62,018 bases of DNA from an uncultured Dorea sp. (GTDB lineage: Bacteria > Bacillota > Clostridia > Lachnospirales > Lachnospiraceae). The notes under the pieces were generated by a model, which saw only the letters and a list, made by a program, of their open reading frames with translations, was not told the origin of the DNA and searched no databases. The stretch is from positions 1 to 62,018 of the forward strand of contig CAJURK010000011.1 of assembly GCA_910588745.1 (NCBI GenBank). The letters run 5' to 3'. Below are positions 18,427 to 26,969 of this stretch, piece by piece (the first letter of the stretch is position 1; each line of letters begins with the position of its first letter). Position numbers and translations under genes: made by a program.

Positions 18427-18579
18427 TTAGAACATCAGACCCTCTTTATTCTTCAGCAAACGTCCTCCGCAAACGACTGCAATTACCCCTGTGGTAATGC
18501 CGGTTACAATCATCACAACTCCGATTGCAATACTAGCGGCTCCGGTAATTCCCATTGTTTTAAATGCCTTTTCGTTCAT
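18427..18579 (-). CDS. 50-residue membrane peptide
   Basis: A short gene with a strong ribosome site (AGGAGG eight bases before the ATG at 18579). The product begins MNEKAFKTMGITGAASIAIG, continues as a hydrophobic stretch long enough for two tight membrane passes (about 10-40), and ends with the basic GGRLLKNKEGLMF. It lies directly upstream of the VanZ gene, with one base between its stop and the VanZ start, so it is likely translated with it. Similar short peptides exist in Lachnospiraceae to my recollection. Function unknown. Confidence 0.7.
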   Translation of the reverse strand: MNEKAFKTMGITGAASIAIGVVMIVTGITTGVIAVVCGGRLLKNKEGLMF

Positions 18580-18666
18580 CCCTATTCCCTCCTGTTATTT
18601 CCTACAAATCCAGACTCTTTCTTTACCGCTCGGGCGGCAGCTTCACTGCCCGTTTATTTTTCCTTC

Positions 18667-19356
18667 TTACGCCTTCTGAATTCCATACTCTTCATAATAT
18701 GCGTCAATTGCTGATTTTAATGTATCGTCAATCACAACTTTCCCCTGGCACTCCCTGTTGTACAGATACGCCGTCACCTCTTCCATTGTTACAATGGCGC
18801 TGGTTTCAAATCCATACAGTTCCTTAATCTCGTCTAAGGCGCTCATCTTCCCGCCCTTTCCCACTTCCATACGGTTCAGCGAAACCATCAGTCCTTTCAC
18901 CTCTATGTTCCCCTGAGCCTTTAAAACCGGGAAAGTTTCTTCAATCGACTTGCCGGAAGTCGTCACATCTTCAATAATTACCACCCGGTCGCCGTCCTTT
19001 AGGCTGCTTCCAAGAAGAATCCCCGCATCTCCATGATCCTTCGCTTCCTTTCGGTTAGAGCAGTAGCGAATATCCTTGCCGTACAGGCTGCTAATCGCCA
19101 TTGTCGTGGCCACCGCCAGAGGAATTCCTTTATAGGCCGGCCCAAACAGCACGTCGAAGTCCAAGCCATACGTATCGTGAATCGCCTTTGCGTAATATTC
19201 TCCAAGCTTTCTAAGCTCAGTCCCTGTCACATAAGCCCCTGCGTTCATAAAAAATGGAGACTTCCTTCCGCTCTTTAGCGTAAACTCTCCAAACTTCAAC
19301 ACATTGCTCTCTACCATAAATTCTATAAACTCTTGTTTGTATGCTTCCATAGACAT
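18667..19356 (-). CDS. pyrE: Orotate phosphoribosyltransferase (PyrE)
   Basis: PyrE makes orotidine 5'-phosphate from orotate and PRPP. The 229-residue protein has the PRPP-binding motif VVIIEDVTTSGKSIEE and the orotate region LKSGRKSPFFMNAG. I start at the ATG at 19356 (MSMEAYKQ), where homology begins; the longer 246-residue version adds unrelated residues. It is separated from pyrC-F-K-D by about 5 kb and has its own promoter. Together they would make UMP from carbamoyl aspartate. Confidence 0.95.
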   Translation of the reverse strand: MSMEAYKQEFIEFMVESNVLKFGEFTLKSGRKSPFFMNAGAYVTGTELRKLGEYYAKAIHDTYGLDFDVLFGPAYKGIPLAVATTMAISSLYGKDIRYCSNRKEAKDHGDAGILLGSSLKDGDRVVIIEDVTTSGKSIEETFPVLKAQGNIEVKGLMVSLNRMEVGKGGKMSALDEIKELYGFETSAIVTMEEVTAYLYNRECQGKVVIDDTLKSAIDAYYEEYGIQKA

Positions 19357-19421
19357 ATCGTGAACTTTCTCACGTTCTCCTTTCCAGATAAAATCAGAAA
19401 ATAGCAATTAAATTCTTTTTA

Positions 19422-19450
19422 ATTCTACCATAATTGCCGCTCAATTTCAA
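19422..19450 (-). promoter_or_regulatory. Promoter of pyrE
   Basis: TTGAAA (19445-19450), a 17-bp spacer, and TAGAAT (19422-19427). Each hexamer matches five of six consensus bases. No PyrR-type anti-antiterminator sequence was seen in the leader. Confidence 0.65.
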
Positions 19451-19489
19451 TTCGGGAATTTTACCAGCCTTTGATAAATACGCAGGAAT

Positions 19490-20329
19490 CTAACCCTTCA
19501 TCAAATAATGACGGATTGCATAGGCCGCACCGTTGTGTTCATTATCCGGTACTACCGAATCCGCTATTTCTTTCGCCTCCGGTATCCCGTTCTCCATCGC
19601 CAGCGAAAGTCCTGCAGCCTTCAAAGCCGCGAGATCATTCTCGCTGTCGCCGACCATAATCATCTCCTCAACAGGAACGTCTAAATATCTGCTCAAATCC
19701 TGAAGCCCTAATGCTTTGGTTACTCCTAACGGCGTACATTCAATATCTCTTACTCCTGTCGTAGCAACCGCCATCTTCGGCTCTAAATCCCGGAGCAACT
19801 CTTTTGCAGCTTCCCATTCTTCCCAGGTCCTAAAATACGCGCTGAATTTCTCCACCATTCCAGATTTCCACCGAACAAACGGCTCCATATCCATCACATG
19901 AATCATACTGTTTGAAAAAAGCTCCTGACAGGCAGCTCCCAGGTAATCTGAAATATGAAAACAATGAGGAGGCGTGGTATATGCCTGAATCCCGGCTACA
20001 CACACAAAGACAGCCTCTTTATTTACACGAGATAATCTTTTTACCAGTTCTCCCAGCAGACCCGGCTCAAAAGAATGCTTACAGAGCAGCTTCTGCTGCC
20101 CGGCATGATACAGTACTCCTCCTGAAGCGCCAATCACATAGTTCACCTCCGGCAGGATTTCCAGATACTCCCGCAGTTCCGAAGGAGAACGCCCGCTGCA
20201 GAACACAACCTCTTTCCCTGCCCGGCATGCTTCGCGAACCGCCTCCTGGCAGGTTTCCGTTATCTCCTTATTCTGATTGAGCAAAGTCCCATCCATATCC
20301 AACGCGATCAGCTTATATTTTCCAGTCAT
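19490..20329 (-). CDS. HAD-superfamily phosphatase, Cof type
   Basis: The 279-residue protein is a class IIB HAD hydrolase. Motif I is LIALDMDGTLL with the nucleophile Asp, motif II is VFCSGRSP, and motif IV is IMVGDSENDLAALKAAG. The cap domain lies at about 85-190. Family members hydrolyse sugar phosphates and flavin or pyridoxal phosphates with broad specificity. It overlaps the PAP2 gene end in ATGA, so the two phosphatases are coupled. Confidence 0.9.
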   Translation of the reverse strand: MTGKYKLIALDMDGTLLNQNKEITETCQEAVREACRAGKEVVFCSGRSPSELREYLEILPEVNYVIGASGGVLYHAGQQKLLCKHSFEPGLLGELVKRLSRVNKEAVFVCVAGIQAYTTPPHCFHISDYLGAACQELFSNSMIHVMDMEPFVRWKSGMVEKFSAYFRTWEEWEAAKELLRDLEPKMAVATTGVRDIECTPLGVTKALGLQDLSRYLDVPVEEMIMVGDSENDLAALKAAGLSLAMENGIPEAKEIADSVVPDNEHNGAAYAIRHYLMKG

Positions 20330-20865
20330 ACTTCTTTGCCGCCTTTCCTATCTTTCCAAAATTTCTGAACAATCCGATTTCCAAAATATCCGCATAGGAT
20401 TCCCAATACTGCTCCTCCAAGCACATCTGTCGGATAATGTACATACAGGTACAGTCTGGAAAATGCAATCAGCGCCGCTAACGCCAGCGCCGGTTTCCAC
20501 AAATGCCCCTCCCCTCCAAAATACAACGCAAACGCCGACGCAAAAGACGCCGCCGTATGACCGGAGGGGAAAGAGTAATCGCCAGGCTTATGAATCAACA
20601 GTTCTACCACCGGATTCCTGTCGTAGGGACGCATCCTTGCCACCGCATTCTTGATGATCCCGTTGCACAAAATCACATCCAGAATCAGCGCGGCCGCCAG
20701 CGCCGCTCCCGTCTTTCTTGTCTGCGGAATAATCAGCAGAACTGCCGACAGCAAAATCCACACTACGCCTGCATTTCCCAGAGATGTAATCGCCGACATC
20801 AGTATATCGCCCGCCGGACTGCGAAAATTTTGTATCCAATCCAAAATCTGTATTTCAATTCCCAT
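20326..20865 (-). CDS. PAP2-family membrane phosphatase
   Basis: The 179-residue protein has several hydrophobic segments and all three type 2 phosphatidic acid phosphatase motifs: KNAVARMRP (KX6RP), FPSGHTAAS (PSGH) and SRLYLYVHYPTDVLGG (SRX5HX3D). Homologues act on undecaprenyl pyrophosphate or phosphatidate at the membrane surface; which substrate is used here cannot be told. A good promoter lies just upstream. Confidence 0.92.
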   Translation of the reverse strand: MGIEIQILDWIQNFRSPAGDILMSAITSLGNAGVVWILLSAVLLIIPQTRKTGAALAAALILDVILCNGIIKNAVARMRPYDRNPVVELLIHKPGDYSFPSGHTAASFASAFALYFGGEGHLWKPALALAALIAFSRLYLYVHYPTDVLGGAVLGILCGYFGNRIVQKFWKDRKGGKEV

Positions 20866-20896
20866 CTTTCTACTCCTTTACCCATCTATTTACCAC

Positions 20897-20925
20897 ATTA
20901 TACGTGATGCATAGGAATAATCCAA
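20897..20925 (-). promoter_or_regulatory. Promoter of the PAP2-HAD operon
   Basis: TTGGAT (20920-20925), a 17-bp spacer and a perfect TATAAT (20897-20902), 32 bp before the PAP2 start. Confidence 0.7.
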
Positions 20926-21111
20926 GTATCATTGTACACATTTTTACGGGCAGGAAATCCCTGGCGCCTGCAAAACGTATTCTGTCTTTTCTACAACAGT
21001 ATTATTGTCAGAATATTCTTTATTGTTTAAATTTTTTGATTATTTATTTCTATTCTAAATATTGATTTTCTATTTTCTTTTAATTTTTTTTAAATTATTT
21101 TGATTTTTCTA

Positions 21112-21140
21112 TTGACATTTTTATAATAATGCGATATTAT
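21112..21140 (+). promoter_or_regulatory. Consensus promoter of an orphan transcription unit
   Basis: A perfect TTGACA (21112-21117), a 17-bp spacer, and TATTAT (21135-21140), preceded by a very T-rich upstream region. It points away from the PAP2 operon into a stretch with no ordinary gene. Start of transcription is expected near 21147. Confidence 0.85.
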
Positions 21141-21146
21141 AATATC

Positions 21147-21450
21147 AACAAAAGAAAAGGAGGACAGACCACCAAAAACCTAAATTAAAAACAGAAAACA
21201 AAATTTAAAGAAAAGAGGTATAGTCCAATGTACTAAGAATTTTTAAATCGAATCGTCTATCTTAACAATAAAAAAAGTAAAGTCCAATGTGCTGACACAT
21301 TAAAATCGAGATATTATCGAAAGAATCATTTACGAATACTATGAAGAGTAGTTTAAGATAGATAAGAAGAGAAAAAAGGAGGATAGTCCAATGGATGGAA
21401 TAGTTTAAAATCCGCTGTGTTGAATAAATCGTCAATACAGCGGATTTTAC
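21147..21450 (+). ncRNA. Putative RNA with repeated ribosome-site modules and minimal open frames
   Basis: About 300 bases run from the consensus promoter to a strong hairpin, and no frame on this strand is gene-like. Instead a module of purine-rich ribosome-site-like sequence plus AG(T/A)CCA recurs at about 21153, 21207, 21268 and 21368. The last three copies end in AGTCCAATG exactly. Each of those ATGs is followed almost at once by a stop: ATG-TAC-TAA (21228-21236), ATG-TGC-TGA (21287-21295), and MDGIV-stop (21391-21408). The first copy has GGAGG but no ATG. A perfect 10-bp pair, TCTATCTTAA (21256-21265) with TTAAGATAGA (21353-21362), could fold around the second frame. I recognise no known RNA family. 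Confidence 0.6.
21407..21448. terminator. Strong bidirectional hairpin ending the orphan RNA
   Basis: A 12-bp perfect stem, AAAATCCGCTGT (21407-21418) with ACAGCGGATTTT (21437-21448), and TTGA/TCAA can extend it inside the loop. The U-tract is short (ATTTTAC) on the plus strand. It overlaps the stop codon of the last minimal frame, so ribosomes there could affect folding. Confidence 0.7.
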
Positions 21451-21459
21451 ATTGTAAAA

Positions 21460-21507
21460 CATCCGGCAAAACAAAGGCCACAGGCGGCATGTTCCTGCCG
21501 GATTTTC
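21460..21507 (-). terminator. Probable terminator of the aminopeptidase P gene
   Basis: ATCCGGCA near 21461 pairs with TGCCGGAT near 21497-21504. On the minus strand the stem is followed by GTTTTAC. It lies 10-50 bp after the stop of the convergent peptidase gene. Confidence 0.5.
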
Positions 21508-21517
21508 ATTGATTCTT

Positions 21518-23305
21518 TTAAATTTCCCGAGTATATTCTTTCAGCCACTCTTTCTCATCTTCCGTAAGGTAAGGGGTCAGAGTCTCAAACACCTTCTTAT
21601 GATACTCATTTAGCAGCGTCTTTTCTTCTTCTTTCATCATCTGCGGATTGATCGCATCCAAATCAAACGGGATCAGCGTAAGCGGTTCAAAATACATAAA
21701 CTGCCCGTATTCATTTTTCTCGCCTTCACAGATTAACAGCTCGTTTTCCAAACGAATTCCATGGGAACCTTCGATATAGATTCCGGGCTCGTCGGTCAGA
21801 ACCATGCCCTTCTTCAACTCTTGGACAAGCCCTCCCCGATACCGCCAGCGAAGCTCTGCAGGTCCTTCATGGATATTCAGAAGATATCCTACTCCGTGTC
21901 CGGTTCCGTGATTAAAGTCTTTTCCTCTGTCCCAGAAGGGTTTCCTTGCCGCGTAATCAACCGTCATCCCATTAGCGCCCTTTAAAAACCGGACGTTCGC
22001 CAGGCTTAAATTGCTGATTGCCACCAGGGTAAAATCATCTTTCAGATTCTGCGGCACTTCGCCTAAAGCATAAGTTCTAGTAATATCCGTAGAGCCTTCA
22101 TAGAAGCCCGCTCCGGTATCCGTCAGCAAGAAACTGCCTTCTTTCAGTTTTGCGTCAGTTTCCGCCGAAGCAGAATAATGCGCCATTGCCGCATGTTCGC
22201 CAAACGCGCTGATCGGATCGAAGCTTGGCCGCAGGAAATTCCCCAGCTCCTTACGAAATTCGTCCAGCTTATCAGAAGCGCTGATTTCCGTAATACAAAT
22301 CTTCCCCACATTCTCTTTCAGCCATTTCATAAACCGTATATGGGCTATGCTGTCCTTTATCTGAGCCTTCCGGATATTGGAGATCTCGACATCATTCTTT
22401 ATAGCCTTCATAAGAATTGCCGGATTGGGTTTACTAATCTTTTTTACCTTCTCCGGAATATTCTTATAAAGCTCATAATTCAGCTTTGATTCATCCAAAA
22501 GCAGCGCCGTACCATCCTTTAACCTTTTGATATCCTCATACAGATCATTGTAAGGCTGCAGTTCCACGCCCTCGGCCGCAAGGGATGCCTTGATCGTATC
22601 ATCCAGTTTATTCTCGTCAATATACAGCTTTACCGATTCTTTCATAATCAGCGCGTAGGACAATACCAGCGGAAAATAATCCACATCGTCCCCTCGAATA
22701 TTCAGCATCCAGCAAATATCATCCAGAGTGGTCAGCACATGTACGTCCGCGCCGCATTTCTCCATTTCCTCCCGAATCGCCGCCAGCTTATCCGCAACAG
22801 TTTTTCCGGTATATTCCAGCCCCAGGGCGAATACCGGTTTTTCCGATATCCCCGGGCGTTCCTCCCATATGGCGTCAATCAGATCCGCTCCATACAGCAG
22901 CTTTCCATGCTTTTCTTCTGCAAGTTTCTCATACCGCTGCCCGTCGCTTACCGATACGGTGCGGCCGTCAAAACCGATGGCGCCGCCCTCCGGCAAGACT
23001 TCCTTTATATACTCTTCTATCTTCGGCACACCCGGCTCGCCCATTTTCCGGAGCAGTATAGACGAACCCTCAAGTTCTCCCGCCGCCTGGATAAAATATC
23101 TGGCGTCCGTCCACAGCCCTGCTTCTTCTGCCGTTATGACAGCCGTTCCCGCCGACCCGGTAAATCCGGTGATAAATTTTCTTGCTTTGAAATGTTCTCC
23201 CACATATTCACTCTGGTGGTAATCGGCAGTTGGAACGATGTAAATGTCAATTCCTTTCTCTGCCATTACCTTCCGAAGCGCTTCAACCCTTTCCCGAATA
23301 TCCAT
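21518..23305 (-). CDS. pepP: Xaa-Pro aminopeptidase (aminopeptidase P, M24 family)
   Basis: This cytoplasmic two-metal enzyme releases the first residue when the second is proline. The 595-residue protein has the three-domain form of the larger eukaryote-like aminopeptidase P, with two N-terminal creatinase-like domains and a C-terminal M24 domain. The metal ligands sit in LTDTGAGFYEGSTDITRTYA, GHGTGHGVGYLLNIHEGP and DEPGIYIEGSHGIRLENE. I chose ATG 23305 because GGAGGTGA precedes it by five bases; the upstream ATG adds 16 unrelated residues. It lies downstream of a proline iminopeptidase-like gene, suggesting a shared role in using proline peptides. Confidence 0.93.
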   Translation of the reverse strand: MDIRERVEALRKVMAEKGIDIYIVPTADYHQSEYVGEHFKARKFITGFTGSAGTAVITAEEAGLWTDARYFIQAAGELEGSSILLRKMGEPGVPKIEEYIKEVLPEGGAIGFDGRTVSVSDGQRYEKLAEEKHGKLLYGADLIDAIWEERPGISEKPVFALGLEYTGKTVADKLAAIREEMEKCGADVHVLTTLDDICWMLNIRGDDVDYFPLVLSYALIMKESVKLYIDENKLDDTIKASLAAEGVELQPYNDLYEDIKRLKDGTALLLDESKLNYELYKNIPEKVKKISKPNPAILMKAIKNDVEISNIRKAQIKDSIAHIRFMKWLKENVGKICITEISASDKLDEFRKELGNFLRPSFDPISAFGEHAAMAHYSASAETDAKLKEGSFLLTDTGAGFYEGSTDITRTYALGEVPQNLKDDFTLVAISNLSLANVRFLKGANGMTVDYAARKPFWDRGKDFNHGTGHGVGYLLNIHEGPAELRWRYRGGLVQELKKGMVLTDEPGIYIEGSHGIRLENELLICEGEKNEYGQFMYFEPLTLIPFDLDAINPQMMKEEEKTLLNEYHKKVFETLTPYLTEDEKEWLKEYTREI

Positions 23306-23418
23306 AACCTTCACCTCCGCATTGATATGTAATCTGTTTTGAATCTGTTCCATCTTATGATTGATTTTTCGTCCATTCCCTGCTTATCCGCCGTATCCCC
23401 CGGAATCTGCCAATACTG

Positions 23419-24303
23419 TTAGTCGTATCGGTTCAGCCATTCCTTCATAAGTTCCACATACCGGTCGTTGTCCTCCACAAAGCACATATGCCTGCAGGTA
23501 CGGAATAACTCCCATTCTGCGTTCGGGATCCGGTCGTACATATACTTGGCCACGTAAGGCGTACACAAATCATTTCCTCCGCTGATAATCAACGTCGGTT
23601 CCTCGATATCCTGAAGCTTTGCCGTTACATCGTAATCCTTCAGGGTTCCTGTCGGAGTAAACTCATTGGGTCCCCACCCTTCCAGGTAAGATTCCAGGCC
23701 AAACTTTTTCTCTCTTCTCAGGCATTCCGGCGCATCCTCCGTAATCTTGCCGGCAGAATGGCGCAGCATATATTCCGCCTCGGCCGCCTGGTATTCCGGA
23801 CTGCTGTAATCACCGGACTCGGTCGCAGCCGCAATTGCTTTCTGCATATCTTCCGGCAGAAAGCGGATCATCCTTTGCTGCTCTTCTGCCCACAGCCAGG
23901 AAGCCGGCAGCGTACTGGAGAGGATGATGCTCTTTAAGCCTTCCGGCTGATAGTTGCAGACATACTCCAGCGTCTGCATCCCGCCCCAGGACTGCCCTAA
24001 AAGATGCAGTTCCTCCAGCCCTAAATGTTTTCTAAGACATCGCAGTTCCTCAATCCAGACTCCCGCATTCCACAGATCCGGCCGGTCTTCCACAAAGGAT
24101 CTGCCGCAGCCGAGCTGGTCGTACATGATAAGCTCCCGCCCGTCCTCTTCGGCCAGTCGGTCCAATACTTCAAAATAATTGTGAGTAGATCCGGGACCTC
24201 CATGCAGAAGCACCAACGGTTTCTTTTTACCACTTTTCTCTCCCACGATCCGGTAATAGATCCGATATTCCAAAAATGGCATGTATCCTTCTCTGATTCC
24301 CAT
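23419..24303 (-). CDS. Proline iminopeptidase-family alpha/beta hydrolase
   Basis: The 294-residue protein has the oxyanion motif LLHGGPGSTHNYF and the nucleophile elbow LLGQSWGGMQTLEY, with a late Asp in ISGGNDLCTPY and a His in RTCRHMCFVEDN completing the triad. This matches S33 proline iminopeptidases, which cut N-terminal proline from peptides. ATG 24303 lies eight bases after GGGAG. It follows pyrD and precedes pepP, so it may share the pyr transcript. Confidence 0.88.
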   Translation of the reverse strand: MGIREGYMPFLEYRIYYRIVGEKSGKKKPLVLLHGGPGSTHNYFEVLDRLAEEDGRELIMYDQLGCGRSFVEDRPDLWNAGVWIEELRCLRKHLGLEELHLLGQSWGGMQTLEYVCNYQPEGLKSIILSSTLPASWLWAEEQQRMIRFLPEDMQKAIAAATESGDYSSPEYQAAEAEYMLRHSAGKITEDAPECLRREKKFGLESYLEGWGPNEFTPTGTLKDYDVTAKLQDIEEPTLIISGGNDLCTPYVAKYMYDRIPNAEWELFRTCRHMCFVEDNDRYVELMKEWLNRYD

Positions 24304-24370
24304 CCATATCACTCCCGTCTATTTTCCAATTGATACTTACAATTCAATTGTTGTTTTCACGTTCTGCGCG

Positions 24371-25273
24371 CTACTTTACAATTCCCACCATATCCGAAAC
24401 GCTCTGGAAGCCGTTTCGCTCCATATATTCCTCAATGCCGTCTGCAATCTCCATGGTTACTGCCGGATTGTGGAAATTCGCTGTCCCTATCGATACCGCG
24501 CTGGCTCCTGCCAGAATGAGTTCAATGGCGTCCTCCGCGCAGCTTATGCCTCCCATCCCAATAATCGGCAGCTTTACCGCCCGGGCCGTCTGATAGACCA
24601 TCCGCACTGCAATCGGATGGATCGCAGGCCCTGATACGCCCCCTGTCTCGTTGGCCAAGGCAAAAGCTTTTCGGTGGATATCGATCTTCATACCGGTCAG
24701 GGTATTGATCAGCGATACCGCGTCTGCTCCTCCCGCTTCTACTGCCCGAGCCATCTCGGCAATATCCGTCACATTGGGACTCAGCTTCATGATAACCGGC
24801 TGTCTGGCATAACGTTTAACCGCCCTGGTAATCTGCTCTGCCGCCGCAGGATTCTGTCCGAAAGCAATACCGCCCTCCTTCACATTCGGGCAGGAAATAT
24901 TGATTTCTAACATATCCACCGGCTCATCCGCAAGCCGTTCTACCACCTGGCAGTAGTCCTCCTCCGACTTGCCGCAGACATTCACAATAATTCTGGTATC
25001 GTACTGCTTTAAAAAAGGGATGTCCCTCTTGCAAAAGAGTTCGATTCCAGGATTCTGCAGGCCAATGGCGTTCATCATGCCGCCATAAGTTTCCGCAACC
25101 CGGGGCGTAGGATTTCCCGGCCAGGGAATATTTGCCACGCCTTTTGTAGTTACCGCGCCCAGCTTATTCAAATCTACGTATTCTGAAAACTCTTGACCGG
25201 AGCCAAAAGTACCTGACGCCGTGGTTACTGGGTTTTTCCATTCCACTCCGGCTATCTTTACCGCCATATTCAT
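24371..25273 (-). CDS. pyrD: Dihydroorotate dehydrogenase B, catalytic subunit
   Basis: PyrD type B oxidises dihydroorotate to orotate and passes electrons through PyrK to NAD. The 300-residue protein has the FMN barrel with TASGTFGSG, INISCPNVKEGG holding the class 1 catalytic Cys, and KLSPNVTDI. It shares one base with the pyrK stop codon (TGATG), the usual coupling for this two-subunit enzyme. Confidence 0.96.
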   Translation of the reverse strand: MNMAVKIAGVEWKNPVTTASGTFGSGQEFSEYVDLNKLGAVTTKGVANIPWPGNPTPRVAETYGGMMNAIGLQNPGIELFCKRDIPFLKQYDTRIIVNVCGKSEEDYCQVVERLADEPVDMLEINISCPNVKEGGIAFGQNPAAAEQITRAVKRYARQPVIMKLSPNVTDIAEMARAVEAGGADAVSLINTLTGMKIDIHRKAFALANETGGVSGPAIHPIAVRMVYQTARAVKLPIIGMGGISCAEDAIELILAGASAVSIGTANFHNPAVTMEIADGIEEYMERNGFQSVSDMVGIVK

Positions 25274-26055
25274 CAGATCTCCACCTCCGTAGATAAAAAT
25301 ACCGGCCCATCCTTACAGATGCGCTTATTCTTCACGTTACTGTGGGAATCCGTTTTACCGCTCTCGCATACGCAGCCAAGACAGGCTCCGATTCCGCAGG
25401 CCATACGCTCCTCCAGAGACACATAGCATTCAATCCCCCTCTTTTCCCCATATGCTTTGACGGCCTTCAGCATAGGCTTTGGGCCGCAGGCATAGATAAT
25501 ATCCGCCTCCAGTCCGTGTTCACGGATGGCGTCCATCACGTTGCCCTGCGTCCCCACGCTGCCATCTTCCGTGGCGATATAAAGCCGTCCATGTTCTGCA
25601 AAGGATTCCTCAAGAAAAGTCTGCGCATCCCGGTACCCTGCGATAATCTGCTTTTTCTCGCATTCGATCTGCTTTGCCAGCTCCAGAATCGGCGGAACCC
25701 CAATGCCGCCCCCGATTAAAAAGGCTCTTTTTCCTTTGCCGCGCTCCAGCGGGAAACCGTTTCCCAACGGCCCAAGCACCGTAAGACTGGCTCCCCGCCC
25801 AAGCTGTGAAAACTGCTTTGTTCCCGTATGTTCCCCGGTCACGCGGTATACCATACGCAGAGCCCCTTCTTTCTTATCAATCTCACAAATGCTGACCGGC
25901 CTTGGAAGCAGCCTGCTTCTGTCCTCCGTATAAACCGACATAAATTGTCCCGGCGCCGCCGTCTGCGCCGCCTGCGTTTTAATCCATATGCTGAAAATTC
26001 CGTCTGCCAGCTCTTTCTGGGACAAAACTACAGCCTGTTCTCTTTCCTTTATCAT
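25273..26055 (-). CDS. pyrK: Dihydroorotate dehydrogenase B, electron transfer subunit
   Basis: PyrK carries FAD and a [2Fe-2S] cluster and links PyrD to NAD. The 260-residue protein shows the FAD-binding RLLPRPVSICEID, the NAD region LIGGGIGVPPILELA, and four cluster cysteines in CGIGACLGCVC ... CKDGPVF. It overlaps pyrF by four bases. Confidence 0.96.
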   Translation of the reverse strand: MIKEREQAVVLSQKELADGIFSIWIKTQAAQTAAPGQFMSVYTEDRSRLLPRPVSICEIDKKEGALRMVYRVTGEHTGTKQFSQLGRGASLTVLGPLGNGFPLERGKGKRAFLIGGGIGVPPILELAKQIECEKKQIIAGYRDAQTFLEESFAEHGRLYIATEDGSVGTQGNVMDAIREHGLEADIIYACGPKPMLKAVKAYGEKRGIECYVSLEERMACGIGACLGCVCESGKTDSHSNVKNKRICKDGPVFLSTEVEI

Positions 26056-26969
26056 AATGCTCCTTTGATATCTGCAATCATGTCTTCTACCGCCGCCCTG
26101 GACGCGTCTCCAAAATGCTCCGCGCCGTATTTTGCGTACGCCTCCTGCTTGTATGCGGCAATAATGCCTCGGGACGAATTCACAATGGCGCCAAGTCCGT
26201 CCTTGTTAAAGAAATGCGCTAAGTCCTTGCCTTTTCCGCCCTGCGCCCCATAGCCTGGCACCAGAATGTACGCCTTCGGCATAATCTTTCGCAGCAGTTT
26301 TCCCTGCTCGGGATACGTAGCTCCAACCACCGCGCCGATATAACTGTATTCCTCGCCCATGCAATCCTCGCCCCATTCCGCGACCTTTCCCCCTACCAGC
26401 TCATACAGCGGCTTTCCATCAATCAGGCGGTCCTGAAATTCGCCGCTGGAAGGGTTCGACGTTTTGACCAGAATAAATAACCCTTTCTTCTCCCGCTTGC
26501 ACACTTCGGCAAATGGATTTATGCAGTCAGAACCCATATAAGGGTTCACCGTAATCATATCCTCGTCAAAAGGCGCATAAAAACGGCTACCCACCTGTAC
26601 TCTTCCCAAATGTCCCGCGGCATAGGCCGCTGATGTGGATCCAATATCGCCGCGCTTGATATCTCCGATTACCACAAGTCCTTTTCTCTTGCAGTAGTCC
26701 ACAGTCTTTTGAAACGCCCCAAGCCCCGGAAGCCCAAACTGTTCATACATGGCGATCTGAGGCTTTACTGCCGGAATCAAATCATAGGTCTTATCTACAA
26801 TCTCCTTGTTGAACTGCCAGATTGCTTCCGCCGCGCCCTCCAATGTCTCGCCAAATTCACCAAACGCTTTTTTCACAACCTGCTCCGGCACGTAGCTTAA
26901 CATCGGATCTAACCCTACCACAATCGGAGCCCCTGTCTTTTTGATATTCGCAACTAATTTGTTAATCAA
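26052..26969 (-). CDS. pyrF: Orotidine 5'-phosphate decarboxylase, type 2
   Basis: PyrF converts OMP to UMP. The 305-residue length and the motifs VGLDPMLSYVP and IGDIKRGDIGSTSAAYA mark the longer type 2 form. Translation begins at a TTG (26967-26969), eight bases after GGAGG, inside the end of pyrC with an eight-base overlap. No ATG lies nearby in frame, so this weak start may tune its level. Confidence 0.94.
   Translation of the reverse strand: MINKLVANIKKTGAPIVVGLDPMLSYVPEQVVKKAFGEFGETLEGAAEAIWQFNKEIVDKTYDLIPAVKPQIAMYEQFGLPGLGAFQKTVDYCKRKGLVVIGDIKRGDIGSTSAAYAAGHLGRVQVGSRFYAPFDEDMITVNPYMGSDCINPFAEVCKREKKGLFILVKTSNPSSGEFQDRLIDGKPLYELVGGKVAEWGEDCMGEEYSYIGAVVGATYPEQGKLLRKIMPKAYILVPGYGAQGGKGKDLAHFFNKDGLGAIVNSSRGIIAAYKQEAYAKYGAEHFGDASRAAVEDMIADIKGAL

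Noticed and set aside
21262..21474. Hydrophobic 70-codon minus-strand frame inside the orphan RNA locus, possible type I toxin
   Set aside because: Its hydrophobic look follows from being the complement of A-rich modules; it has no ribosome site and crosses the terminator.
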